Source of the DNA: Deinococcus sp. JMULE3 | Lineage (GTDB): Bacteria > Deinococcota > Deinococci > Deinococcales > Deinococcaceae | Assembly: GCF_013337115.1 (NCBI RefSeq) | Contig: NZ_SGWE01000004.1 | Coordinates: 868,001 to 932,000, forward strand | Reading direction: 5' to 3' | Length of the DNA stretch: 64,000 nucleotides | Part shown: piece by piece, positions 42,850 to 51,131 of the stretch | How the letters are laid out: each line of letters begins with the position of its first letter | Numbering within the stretch: the first letter of the stretch is position 1 | Notes under the pieces: generated by a model | What the model was told of the DNA's origin: nothing | Seen by the model: the letters and a program-made list of their open reading frames with translations, nothing else | Database searches by the model: none | Translations under genes and position numbers: made by a program

Positions 42850-43230
42850 TTACTTCCTCGTGGCCTTTTTCTTGCCGGCGACGGTCTTGCGGGGGCCCTT
42901 GCGGGTGCGCGCGTTCGTCTTGGTGCGCTGGCCGCGCACGGGCAGACCGCGGCGGTGACGCAGGCCGCGGTAGGCGCCGATGTCCATCAGGCGCTTGATG
43001 TTCTGGCCGACTTCGCTGCGGAGGTCACCTTCGACCTTGTAGGTCTTCTCGATGGCTTCACGCAGGGTGCTCTGCTCGCCTTCGCTGAGGTTCTTGACGC
43101 GGGTGTCCGGGCTGATGCCGGTGTTCGCCAGGATCTCTTTGGAGCGGGTCAGGCCGATGCCGTAGATGTAGGTGAGCGCGATTTCAACGCGCTTTTCGCG
43201 GGGCAGGTCAACGCCAGCAATACGCGCCAT
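42850..43230 (-). CDS. rpsM: 30S ribosomal protein S13
   Basis: The 126-residue protein starts [19 protein letters not shown], with the helix-two-turn-helix region [14 protein letters not shown] and the basic tail [21 protein letters not shown] that reaches the P-site. The open frame extends upstream into rpmJ, but the ATG at 43230 is the conserved start. Confidence 0.98.
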   Translation of the reverse strand: MARIAGVDLPREKRVEIALTYIYGIGLTRSKEILANTGISPDTRVKNLSEGEQSTLREAIEKTYKVEGDLRSEVGQNIKRLMDIGAYRGLRHRRGLPVRGQRTKTNARTRKGPRKTVAGKKKATRK

Positions 43231-43232
43231 GA

Positions 43233-43346
43233 TTAACCCTGCCTCTGCTTGTGCTTGACGTTGGAGCAAATGACCAGCACGCGCCCGTGGCGGCGGATCA
43301 CTTTGCAGTTGTCGCACATCTTCTTGACACTGCTACGAACTTTCAT
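43233..43346 (-). CDS. rpmJ: 50S ribosomal protein L36
   Basis: A 37-residue protein reading [20 protein letters not shown] and ending HKQRQG. The Cys-x2-Cys ... Cys-x4-His zinc ligands are intact, so this is the zinc-binding form. GAGGAGGAA precedes its ATG. It lies between infA and rpsM, the usual place. Confidence 0.97.
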   Translation of the reverse strand: MKVRSSVKKMCDNCKVIRRHGRVLVICSNVKHKQRQG

Positions 43347-43456
43347 GCTTCCTCCTCGCGCCGCCGCGCCGCGCCCCATCATGGGAGCTGACTGGCAGCG
43401 CTCGACCCCCCTCCCACTCGTGGGTGGGGAATCTATGGGTACTTCGGCCGGGGGCC

Positions 43457-43714
<258 letters not shown>

Positions 43715-43830
43715 GCAACCTCCAGGCCTGATACAAGCCAAACGTAAAGTTATCATGACCCCTCGCGAAACGGCAAGACCGGGCGGCGCCTCCACCGGGA
43801 TCAGGGCAGGCGCCCCCGAATAGCGTTCGT

Positions 43831-44370
43831 CTATTCGGGACGCAGGTCGTCCAGCACCTCCTGCCAGAAGGTCAGGCAGGCCTGCTCGTACAGTTCCCCC
43901 ATGCGCAGGGTGCGCGTGAACGGGGGCCGGTCGGGCCAGGGGCAGGGATCGGCGCGCAGCATGGCGTGGTAGGTGTCCAGCCGCTCGCGGTGCTGGCGCA
44001 GCTGCCCGGTCGCCAGTTCGCTCAGGGCAGCGCGGTCCCCGGCAGGCGTGAAGAACAGGCGCAGCAGGCCCGGATCGCGCAGTTCGGGCATTCCGGCGGG
44101 ACTGCGGCGCCACCCCTCCAGCGCGGCGCGGCCCGCGTCGGTGATCGCGTACAGGCGGCGGCGGCGGCCCGCGTCCTCCTGGGTCTCGGTCAGCAGGCCC
44201 AGCGTGACGAGGCGCTGCGGTTCGGCGTACAGCTGCGACCGGGGGAAGGTCCAGAAGAAGCCCACCGAGTCGTCCGCCCAGCGTTTCAGGTCGTAGGCGG
44301 TGGCGGGGCCTGCGTGGTTCAGGAAGCCCAGCACGATGAACGCGGAGGGGCCCAGGGTTGCGTCCGGCAT
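43831..44370 (-). CDS. PadR-family transcriptional regulator
   Basis: The 179-residue regulator has the PadR winged helix ([51 protein letters not shown]) and a C-terminal helical dimerisation domain ([17 protein letters not shown]). PadR proteins repress detoxification or efflux genes and release DNA on binding phenolics or other drugs. It is divergent from the DUF4188 gene, its most likely target. Confidence 0.9.
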   Translation of the reverse strand: MPDATLGPSAFIVLGFLNHAGPATAYDLKRWADDSVGFFWTFPRSQLYAEPQRLVTLGLLTETQEDAGRRRRLYAITDAGRAALEGWRRSPAGMPELRDPGLLRLFFTPAGDRAALSELATGQLRQHRERLDTYHAMLRADPCPWPDRPPFTRTLRMGELYEQACLTFWQEVLDDLRPE

Positions 44371-44397
44371 GGCCGGAGCGTACCATCAGTCCAGACC

Positions 44398-44410
44398 GTC
44401 CAGAATGGAC
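44398..44410. promoter_or_regulatory. Candidate PadR operator between padR-like and DUF4188 genes
   Basis: GTCCA-GAA-TGGAC is a perfect five-base inverted repeat in the 68-base gap between the divergent genes, with a second GTCCAGA-like half at 44389-44395. Assignment to PadR is inferred from position. Confidence 0.35.
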
Positions 44411-44438
44411 CATTTGACTTCGATGATCAGGAGGCCTC

Positions 44439-45080
44439 ATGACCCGCAGCGCGACCCCGCAGCTCCCCGCCAGCCGCCTGATACGGATTCCGTTTGTTTC
44501 GTTGACAGATCGGAAGACCACCGATCTGTCAACTCCACGCCCGGAACCCGCTTCTCTCCCGCTCGCTCCGCTCGGGTTGAAAGATTTTGCAAACCTTTCA
44601 ACCGGAGTCCGTATGACCGCCGAACTCGACGGTCCCTTCGCCGTGTTCCTGATCGGCGCCCGCGTGAACCAGCCCTGGAACGTCCCCGCGTGGCTCCCGG
44701 TATTCCGCGCCATGCCCCGCATGCTGCGCGAACTGCAGGCGCAGCCCGACCTGGGCCTGCTCGGCGGCCAGACCCACGGCGGCACCCTGATCCAGTACTG
44801 GCGCAGCGCCGAGCACCTCCACGCCTACGCGCACGCCCGCGACCACGCCCACCTCCCCGCGTGGCGGGCCTTCAACCAGGCCGCGCAGCGCCACCCGGGC
44901 GCGGTCGGCATCTGGCACGAGACGTACCTGCTCCAGCCCGGAGGCTACGAGACCATGTACGTGGACATGCCCCCCACCGGCCTGGGCCGCGCCGGTACCC
45001 TCCTCCCCGCCACCGGCCGGCGCCAGAGCGCCCAGGGCCGACTGGGCAGCCTGCCGACCGGTGTGGGCACGGGCACCTGA
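44439..45080 (+). CDS. DUF4188 protein with an in-frame repeat insertion
   Basis: AGGAGG precedes the ATG at 44439. Codons 1-14 ([14 protein letters not shown]) are followed by 44 codons made by a hairpin repeat, and then by [19 protein letters not shown], the usual beginning of DUF4188 proteins. The rest is canonical: [67 protein letters not shown] and [15 protein letters not shown]. The domain resembles small monooxygenase-like ferredoxin folds; activity unknown. Translation could instead restart at the ATG at 44613, directly at the repeat end, but that site has no good Shine-Dalgarno. A PadR regulator is divergent. Confidence 0.85.
   Translation: MTRSATPQLPASRLIRIPFVSLTDRKTTDLSTPRPEPASLPLAPLGLKDFANLSTGVRMTAELDGPFAVFLIGARVNQPWNVPAWLPVFRAMPRMLRELQAQPDLGLLGGQTHGGTLIQYWRSAEHLHAYAHARDHAHLPAWRAFNQAAQRHPGAVGIWHETYLLQPGGYETMYVDMPPTGLGRAGTLLPATGRRQSAQGRLGSLPTGVGTGT
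44481..44614. repeat. Structured MITE-like repeat, copy A
   Basis: A 134-base segment with imperfect terminal inverted repeats (ATACGGATTCCG and CGGAGTCCGTAT, one mismatch) and two internal hairpins: GTTGACAGATCGG/CCGATCTGTCAAC (44501-44533) and GGTTGAAAG/CTTTCAACC (44575-44603). AT occurs at both ends and may be a target duplication. It lies inside the DUF4188 coding region. Confidence 0.8.
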
Positions 45081-45117
45081 GCGCCACTCCGCCTGGGCGG
45101 CGTGTCACGCTGACGGC

Positions 45118-46353
45118 ATGCACCCACCCGCCGCGCTGACCGGCGCCCTGACCCTGATCGCCCGGGCCCCTGACCTCTGGCCCGGGTTCGCGCCGCAGCG
45201 CACGCCACTGCTGACCTTCGACGGCACGCACAGCTGGCTGCACCACGCGGGTCCGGGCGAGGACGGCTGGACCCGCGTGGACGGCGCGTGGGTATGGCCG
45301 GACCGTCACCCGGCGCTGACCGCGCACACGGCCGTCACCCTGCCGGGCGGGCTGGACGCGGCGGGCGTGCTGTTGCCCGACCTGCCCCTCCCCGGCGACC
45401 CCGCTCAGGCGGCGCGGACGCTGGCCGCCACGCTGATCCACGAAGCCTTCCACGTGTACCAGGGCGCCACACCGTCCCCCGCGTGGCCCGCCCCCGAACT
45501 GACGGCCCTGACCTACCCGGCAGGCGCGGAGGTCCGCCACGCCCGCGCCGAGGAGACCCACTGGCTGCGACTGGCCCTGCACGCGCGGGACGGGGACTGG
45601 CTGACCCCGGCGAGGCACGCCCTGCACTGGCGCACGGAGCGGCACGCCCGCATGGACGCGGAGCACCAGTCGTTCGAGACCCGCATGGAGACCACCGAGG
45701 GCCTCGCCCAGTACGTCGAGACGCGCTTCCTGGGGGAACACCCCAACCTCGACCCGGACGCGGCCCCCCAGCAGACCCCGCGCTTCTGGAGTTACCGCAG
45801 CGGCGCGGCGCTGGCGCACCTGCTTGACCGGACCGGCACGCCCTGGACCGCCGGGGTCCTCGCCGGGCGCCCCCTGGCCGACCTGCTGACCGACCTGCTG
45901 ACCGGACAGGTCGGGTCTCCCCTGCCCGCTCCACCGCACCCACAGCTGCAGCGGGCCGCGCAGGCCGCCGCCGACGCGCACGACGCGGACCTGCGCGCCC
46001 GACTGGAAGCCTTCCACGCGCAGCCCGGCCCCACCCTGCACCTGAGCAGCGCCGCTGGCCTGCGACTGGGCGGCTTCGACCCCATGAACCTGCACCCCGT
46101 GGAACCGGGCACCTTCCTACACGCCCGGCACGTTCAGGTGCGCGGCCCCGGCGCCCAGCTGCTCACGGTGGGGCACCCCGCCCTGACGCGCGGCCCGGAC
46201 CTGTTCCGCGTGCAGGAGATCACGCTGCGCGCCCTGCCCACTCCACACCATGAAGCCGGGCGCTGGCGGGTCCACACGCCCACCCTGACCCTCGACCTGC
46301 CCGCGGACGCCGTGCAGGTCACGCCGGACGGCTGGTCAGTCCGCCTACCCTGA
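45118..46353 (+). CDS. Zinc-metallopeptidase-like protein (HExxH)
   Basis: The 411-residue protein has LIHEAFHVYQG at about residues 107-117, a HExxH zinc motif, and METTEGLAQYVETRFLG about 90 residues later, whose Glu fits the third ligand of gluzincin peptidases. There is no signal peptide. The C-terminal 130 residues are beta-rich. I do not recognise a named family, so peptidase activity is inferred from the motif pair. Its 3' end overlaps the convergent TPR-GGDEF-EAL gene by nine bases. Confidence 0.7.
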   Translation: MHPPAALTGALTLIARAPDLWPGFAPQRTPLLTFDGTHSWLHHAGPGEDGWTRVDGAWVWPDRHPALTAHTAVTLPGGLDAAGVLLPDLPLPGDPAQAARTLAATLIHEAFHVYQGATPSPAWPAPELTALTYPAGAEVRHARAEETHWLRLALHARDGDWLTPARHALHWRTERHARMDAEHQSFETRMETTEGLAQYVETRFLGEHPNLDPDAAPQQTPRFWSYRSGAALAHLLDRTGTPWTAGVLAGRPLADLLTDLLTGQVGSPLPAPPHPQLQRAAQAAADAHDADLRARLEAFHAQPGPTLHLSSAAGLRLGGFDPMNLHPVEPGTFLHARHVQVRGPGAQLLTVGHPALTRGPDLFRVQEITLRALPTPHHEAGRWRVHTPTLTLDLPADAVQVTPDGWSVRLP

Positions 46354-48768
46354 CCCAGGCCCGAACGGACCCCACACCAGCGCCTCCGGCGCGGCCGGGC
46401 GGGACACGAAGTACCCCTGGATCAGGTCGCAGCCCCACTCGCGCAGGTCCCGCCACTGCTCGGGCCGCTCGACGCCCTCGGCGACGACCTGCACCCCGGC
46501 CTCATGCGCGAAGGTGATCAGGGCCCGCACGATCGGCCGGGACGAACGCGCGGGCGGCGGAGCGTCCTGATCCTGGATCAGGGACCGGTCGATCTTCAGC
46601 CAGCGGGCCGGGAGGCGGTGCAGGCGACTGATGCTGGAGTACCCGGTGCCGAAATCGTCCAGTGCCAGCGGCAATCCCAGTTCCGCCACGCGCGAGACGT
46701 GCGCCTCGCCGTCCTGGCCGAGCACCGCGCCCTCGGTGACCTCCAGGATCAGGGCCTGCGGGTCCAGCCCGAACTCGTCCAGCGCCCCCTGCACCACCTC
46801 CGCGAAGTCCGGCTGGGCCAGCTGACGCGGCGCGACGTTCACTGACACCCGCAACTCCGGGTGCTCGGGGCGCCAGTCCCGCAGCTGCCGGGCGGCCTCG
46901 CGCAGCACCCACGCGCCCAGCGGCACGATCAGGTCCGTGTTCTCGATCAGCGGAATGAACCGCCCGGGCGGGACCAGCCCCCACTGCGGATGCCGCCAGC
47001 GCACCAGCGCCTCCAGCGCCCGGACCTCGCCGGTCGCGGCGTCCACGATCGGCTGGTAGTGCAGGCAGAACTCCTCGCGGTCCAGCGCGACCCGCAGCGC
47101 CTGCTCCAGTTCCACGCGTTCCAGCGCCGCCGCACTCAGCTGCGCGTGAAAGCGGCGCACCGCGTGCCGGTCCTGCTTGGCCTCGTACATCGCGAGGTCC
47201 GCGTTCTTCTGCAGGGTCCGCACGTCCGCGCCGTCGTCCGGAAACACCGCCACCCCGATGGACGCCGTGACCGTCCACTCGCGCCCGCCCAGCACCACCG
47301 GCGCCGACAGCGACCGCAGCAGCCGCCCGGCGGCCAGTTCGGCCTCCTCGTGCGAGCGCACGCCGCGCAGCAGCACCGTGAACTCGTCCCCGCCCTGCCG
47401 CGCCACGAGGTCCCCGTCGCGCACCACCCGGCACAGGCGATCCGCGACCTCCACGAGCAGCAGGTCCCCCATGTCGTGCCCCAGCGTGTCGTTCACCTGC
47501 TTGAAGTGATCCAGGTCGATGAACAGCACGCCCACCGGCGCGGCCTCCTGCACCGCGCGCTGCAGTTCGGCCTCGAACGCCGCGCGGTTGATCAGGCCCG
47601 TCAGCGCGTCGTGCCGCGCCTGATGCGCCAGCTGCGCCTGCGCCTCCAGCAGCGCCACGTTCGCGGTGCTCAGCTCGGCGCTGCGCTGCCGTTCCTGCTC
47701 GGCCCGGTGCGACAGCTGCTCCAGTTTGATCTGCGCGGCCGTGACCTCCGTGCGGCGCCGCAGCACCTCGGTCAGGGCCGCGCGGTCCAGGTCCGCCGCG
47801 AGCCGCGCGTGCCGCAGCGCGCCCGCCGGGTCCCCGTGCGCCTCCAGCAGCGCCGAGAGTTCCCCGTGCGCCTCAATCTGCCGGACGCTCGCGCCCAGTT
47901 CGTCCGCCAGGGCGGCGGCGCGTTCCAGCACCGCGCGGGCCTGCGGATCGTCCAGCGCCCGCAGCGCCCGGCCCTGCAGGACCAGCGCGTCACACAGGTT
48001 CTCGCGGTCCCCCAGCTCGTCACTGCCCATCAGGGCCAGTTCGGCCTCGGCGCGCGCCTCGGCCGCGCGGCGCAGACCCAGCAGGTTCGCGGCCATGTTC
48101 GCCCGCAGCAGGAACTCGTGCTGCCGGTACCCGCGTTCCTGCGCGACCGCCAGCGTCTCGCGGTTGAGCGTCAGGGCCTCCTCGAAGCGCTCCAGGTAAT
48201 GGAAGTCCAGCGCCACGTTCACCGACGCGCTGGACCCCACCAGGTCATTCCCGCTCTCGCGCGCCAGGGCCAGCGCGTCCCGGTGGTAGGTCAGGGCCGT
48301 GTCGTAGTCCCGCAGGTCCAGGTACAGGTTCCCGATGTTGTTCAGCGACCGCGCCTGCGCCACCCGGTCCCCAGCGGCCTGACCCAGCTTCAGGCCGTGC
48401 AGGTGCCGGTCCATGCCCGCCCCGTAACGGCCCAGGGTGACCAGCGTGATCGCCTGCCCGTTCACGGCGCGGGTCTGCGTGGTCAGCGCCCCGATCCGCG
48501 CGGCCTGCGCCTCGCTCTGCTCGAACAGCGCCAGCGCCTCGGGGTACTCGGACAGGTAGTACAGGCCGTACCCGCACAGCATCCGCGCGCGGGCCTCCCC
48601 CGACTCGTACCCCGACTGCACCGCCAGCGCCAGCGCCTGACGGGCCAGCGCCTGCGCCTGCTGCATGGAGGTCATCAGCGTGGCGTCGGCCGCGTCGTTC
48701 AGGCGGTCCACCTCCGGCCAGAGCTCGGGGTGAGGCAGGATCGGTGCAGAGCTGTCGTGGTTCGTCAC
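46345..48768 (-). CDS. TPR-GGDEF-EAL cyclic di-GMP protein
   Basis: The 807-residue soluble protein has TPR-like helical repeats (about residues 30-330; for example RSLNNIGNLYLDLRDYDTALTYHRDAL), a coiled-coil (330-385), a GGDEF domain with RQGGDEFTVLLRG near 459, and an EAL domain with LEALVRWRHPQWG near 586, LALDDFGTGYSS and VVAEGVERPEQW. Both active sites look complete, so it could make and degrade cyclic di-GMP, with the TPRs as a protein-binding sensor. GTG start with AGGAGG ten bases upstream. Confidence 0.93.
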   Translation of the reverse strand: MTNHDSSAPILPHPELWPEVDRLNDAADATLMTSMQQAQALARQALALAVQSGYESGEARARMLCGYGLYYLSEYPEALALFEQSEAQAARIGALTTQTRAVNGQAITLVTLGRYGAGMDRHLHGLKLGQAAGDRVAQARSLNNIGNLYLDLRDYDTALTYHRDALALARESGNDLVGSSASVNVALDFHYLERFEEALTLNRETLAVAQERGYRQHEFLLRANMAANLLGLRRAAEARAEAELALMGSDELGDRENLCDALVLQGRALRALDDPQARAVLERAAALADELGASVRQIEAHGELSALLEAHGDPAGALRHARLAADLDRAALTEVLRRRTEVTAAQIKLEQLSHRAEQERQRSAELSTANVALLEAQAQLAHQARHDALTGLINRAAFEAELQRAVQEAAPVGVLFIDLDHFKQVNDTLGHDMGDLLLVEVADRLCRVVRDGDLVARQGGDEFTVLLRGVRSHEEAELAAGRLLRSLSAPVVLGGREWTVTASIGVAVFPDDGADVRTLQKNADLAMYEAKQDRHAVRRFHAQLSAAALERVELEQALRVALDREEFCLHYQPIVDAATGEVRALEALVRWRHPQWGLVPPGRFIPLIENTDLIVPLGAWVLREAARQLRDWRPEHPELRVSVNVAPRQLAQPDFAEVVQGALDEFGLDPQALILEVTEGAVLGQDGEAHVSRVAELGLPLALDDFGTGYSSISRLHRLPARWLKIDRSLIQDQDAPPPARSSRPIVRALITFAHEAGVQVVAEGVERPEQWRDLREWGCDLIQGYFVSRPAAPEALVWGPFGPGSG

Positions 48769-48870
48769 GCCGGGCGGTCCTCCTGATGGATGTGCCGTTC
48801 ACCATAGAGCGGCGGCGCTGACAGGCTTCTGAATGTCGCGCCCACGGACGACGTGAAGGGCGTCCGGGTC

Positions 48871-49007
48871 ACAGCGGTTTCCAGTTCCATTGAAGGGCCA
48901 ACAGCACGCCCTTCAACTTCACTTCCAACCGCTGATGGCGGCGGATTCTCGCTCCGCTCGTTTCAGGCAGACTGAGAAAACCCCTCAGTCTGCCTGAACA
49001 CCGCTGT
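48871..49007. repeat. Structured MITE-like repeat, copy B
   Basis: A 137-base segment with terminal repeats ACAGCGGT/ACCGCTGT and two perfect internal hairpins: TTGAAGGGC/GCCCTTCAA (48890-48916) and TTCAGGCAGACTGAG/CTCAGTCTGCCTGAA (48962-48998). It shares layout and the middle sequence TCTCGCTCCGCTCG-like with copy A. Its right end touches the epimerase stop codon. Confidence 0.75.
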
Positions 49008-49951
49008 CAGCGCCCGGCGTGCCACTCGCGGCGGGCCTGCGCCACCAGATCCCGGATCGCGGCGGGCCAAGCGGGGTGCTCGAACGTGAAACCCGCGTCC
49101 AGCAGGCGCGTGGGCACCACCCAGCGGCTCTTGAGGAGCAGTTCCGCCTCTGAGTTCATCACGGCGGCGCCCAGGCCGATCAGCGCGGCGGTGGACGGCA
49201 CGCCGAAGGGCACGCCCCACGCGTGGCGGTACGCGCGCAGGAACGCGGCGTTCGGGAGGGGTTGCGGCGCGGTGACGTTCACCGGCCCGGAGAGTGAACC
49301 CTCGATCAGGAACTGCGCGGCGCGGCAGAAGTCCCGCTCGTGAAGCCAGGACACCATCTGCCCCCCACCGGCCATGGCGCCCGCCGCACCCAGCCGCACC
49401 ACGCGGTCGGTCGTCTCCATGATGCCCCCGGCGCCCACGCCGTACACCATCGCGGTGCGTAGCGCCACGCGCCGAGTGTGCGGCAGGGCTTCCTCCATCA
49501 GCGCGGCCTCCCAGCGGCGGGCGACATCCACCCTGAAGCCAGTGCCCAGCTCCCCGCCCGGCTCGTCCTGCGGGCGGTCGCGGGCGTCCCGGTAGACGGT
49601 CGCGGTGGAACTGTTCAGCCACACGCGCGGCGGGCGGTCCACGCTGACCAGGGCGCGGCCCAGCGCGCGGGTGCTGTCCAGGCGGGACGTGTAGATCTCC
49701 AGCATGTTCGCCGCGCTGTAGCGGCAGTTCACGGTGCGCCCCGCGAGGTTGATCAGGGCTGCGGCGCCGTCCAGTTCCCGCACCCACTCGCCCTGCCGCA
49801 GCGCGTCCCACGCCACCCAGCGCCCCGGCGTCGGCGCGGCCGGGTGGGACCGCGACAGGATCACGACCTCCCACCCGAGCGCCGTGAAGTGCCGCGCCAC
49901 CGCCCGACCCAGGAACCCGCTGCCACCCGCGACCACCAAGCGTTCCGACAT
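49007..49951 (-). CDS. TIGR01777-type NAD(P)-dependent epimerase
   Basis: The 314-residue SDR protein has the Rossmann motif VVAGGSGFLGRAVARHF, AALINLAGRTVNCRYSAANMLEIYTSR (the signature of TIGR01777/YfcH), LNSSTATVYRDARD, and a C-terminal DUF1731-like tail (AAVMNSEAELLLKSRWVVPTRLLDAGF). These proteins are linked to cell division or nucleotide-sugar chemistry without firm proof. It starts after the VWA gene, with its own -10 hexamer six bases before the ATG. Confidence 0.92.
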   Translation of the reverse strand: MSERLVVAGGSGFLGRAVARHFTALGWEVVILSRSHPAAPTPGRWVAWDALRQGEWVRELDGAAALINLAGRTVNCRYSAANMLEIYTSRLDSTRALGRALVSVDRPPRVWLNSSTATVYRDARDRPQDEPGGELGTGFRVDVARRWEAALMEEALPHTRRVALRTAMVYGVGAGGIMETTDRVVRLGAAGAMAGGGQMVSWLHERDFCRAAQFLIEGSLSGPVNVTAPQPLPNAAFLRAYRHAWGVPFGVPSTAALIGLGAAVMNSEAELLLKSRWVVPTRLLDAGFTFEHPAWPAAIRDLVAQARREWHAGR

Positions 49952-49955
49952 ACGC

Positions 49956-51131
49956 TTACCCTACGCCGCTCCCCCGGACCACAAGTCCCTGATCGCCCGC
50001 CCACGCGCCCGGGTCGTCCCCGCGCAGCGCGGCGGCCAGCAGCCCAGGGAAGTGCGCGGGCGTGCACGCGAATGCTGGGATGTCCAGACCCGCCAGGGCG
50101 CGCGCCACGCCATGATCGAAGCTGGGCGCGCCGTCGTCCGACAGGGCCAGCAGCGCCACGACCAGCACGCCACTCTCGCGCAGCGCGCGGGCCCGGGCGA
50201 GCATCTCGCGTTCGTTGCCGCCCTCGAACAGGTCGCTGAGCAGCACGAGGACCGTCTGCTCGGGCCGCTCGATCACGCCCTGGCAGTACGCCAGCGCCCG
50301 GTTGATGTCCGTCCCGCCGCCCAGTTGCAGGCCGTACAGCAGCTCCACCGGGTCGCCCAGGTGCTCGGTCAGGTCCGCGACCGCCGTGTCGAACGCCACC
50401 ACGCGCGTGCTCAGCGCCGGGAGGCTCGCCAGGACCGCGCCGAACACCCCGGCGTACACGACGCTGCCCGCCATGCTGCCCGACTGGTCCACGCACAGCA
50501 CCACGTCCCGCAGGCTGCGCCGCCGCCGCCCGTGCCCGACCAGCCGCTCGGGCACGAGGGTGCCCAGTTCCGGCCGGTACGTGCGCAGGTTCGCGCGGAT
50601 CGTGCCGGGCCAGTCGATCTCGGCGGCCTTCGGGCGGCGGGTGCGCTGCGCGCGGCTGAGGCTGCCGGTGACGGCCGCGCGGGTCGGTTCCTCCAGGCGG
50701 CGCGTCAGGTCGTCCACCACGCGCCGCACCACCGCGCGGGCCGCGTCCCGCGCCGACGGCGGCATCACGCCCTTGAGCGACACCAGTGTCGCCACCAGAT
50801 GCACGTCCGGCTCCACGCCGTCCAGCATCTCCGGCTCGAACAGCAGCTGCTGGAGGTTCAGGCGCTCGATCGCGTCCGCCTGCATCACCCGGACCACGTC
50901 CGACGGGAAGAACTCGCGCAGGTCCGCCAGCCAGCGCGCCACGCGCGGCGCACTCCCCCCCAGCCCACCCCGCCGCTCGCCCTCGGGCGGGTCGTACAGT
51001 CCGGCCAGCGCGGCGTCCATCCGGCGGTCCTCCAGCGTGAGGGGCACCTCGGTCCCCTCCTGCGCGGCCAGCCCGTCGGCGTCCCCGCCGCCCAGCACCA
51101 GCCGCCAGCGGCGCGTGCGTTCATCCGTCAT
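49956..51131 (-). CDS. VWA-domain protein of the MoxR/DUF5682 cluster
   Basis: The 391-residue protein has a helical N-terminal region (residues 1-200) and a C-terminal von Willebrand A domain with the metal site DVVLCVDQSGSMAGSVVYAG (DxSxS), LGGGTDINRAL (Thr) and VLLSDLFEGG (Asp). Such VWA proteins act with MoxR AAA+ ATPases, where the metal site binds a client acidic residue. Its start overlaps the DUF5682 stop by 11 bases, so the two are coupled. It is the last gene of the cluster. Confidence 0.92.
   Translation of the reverse strand: MTDERTRRWRLVLGGGDADGLAAQEGTEVPLTLEDRRMDAALAGLYDPPEGERRGGLGGSAPRVARWLADLREFFPSDVVRVMQADAIERLNLQQLLFEPEMLDGVEPDVHLVATLVSLKGVMPPSARDAARAVVRRVVDDLTRRLEEPTRAAVTGSLSRAQRTRRPKAAEIDWPGTIRANLRTYRPELGTLVPERLVGHGRRRRSLRDVVLCVDQSGSMAGSVVYAGVFGAVLASLPALSTRVVAFDTAVADLTEHLGDPVELLYGLQLGGGTDINRALAYCQGVIERPEQTVLVLLSDLFEGGNEREMLARARALRESGVLVVALLALSDDGAPSFDHGVARALAGLDIPAFACTPAHFPGLLAAALRGDDPGAWAGDQGLVVRGSGVG
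49958..49963 (-). promoter_or_regulatory. -10 element (TAGGGT) of a likely leaderless promoter
   Basis: TAGGGT ends six bases before the ATG at 49951 of the epimerase gene, inside the 3' end of the VWA gene. Confidence 0.4.
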
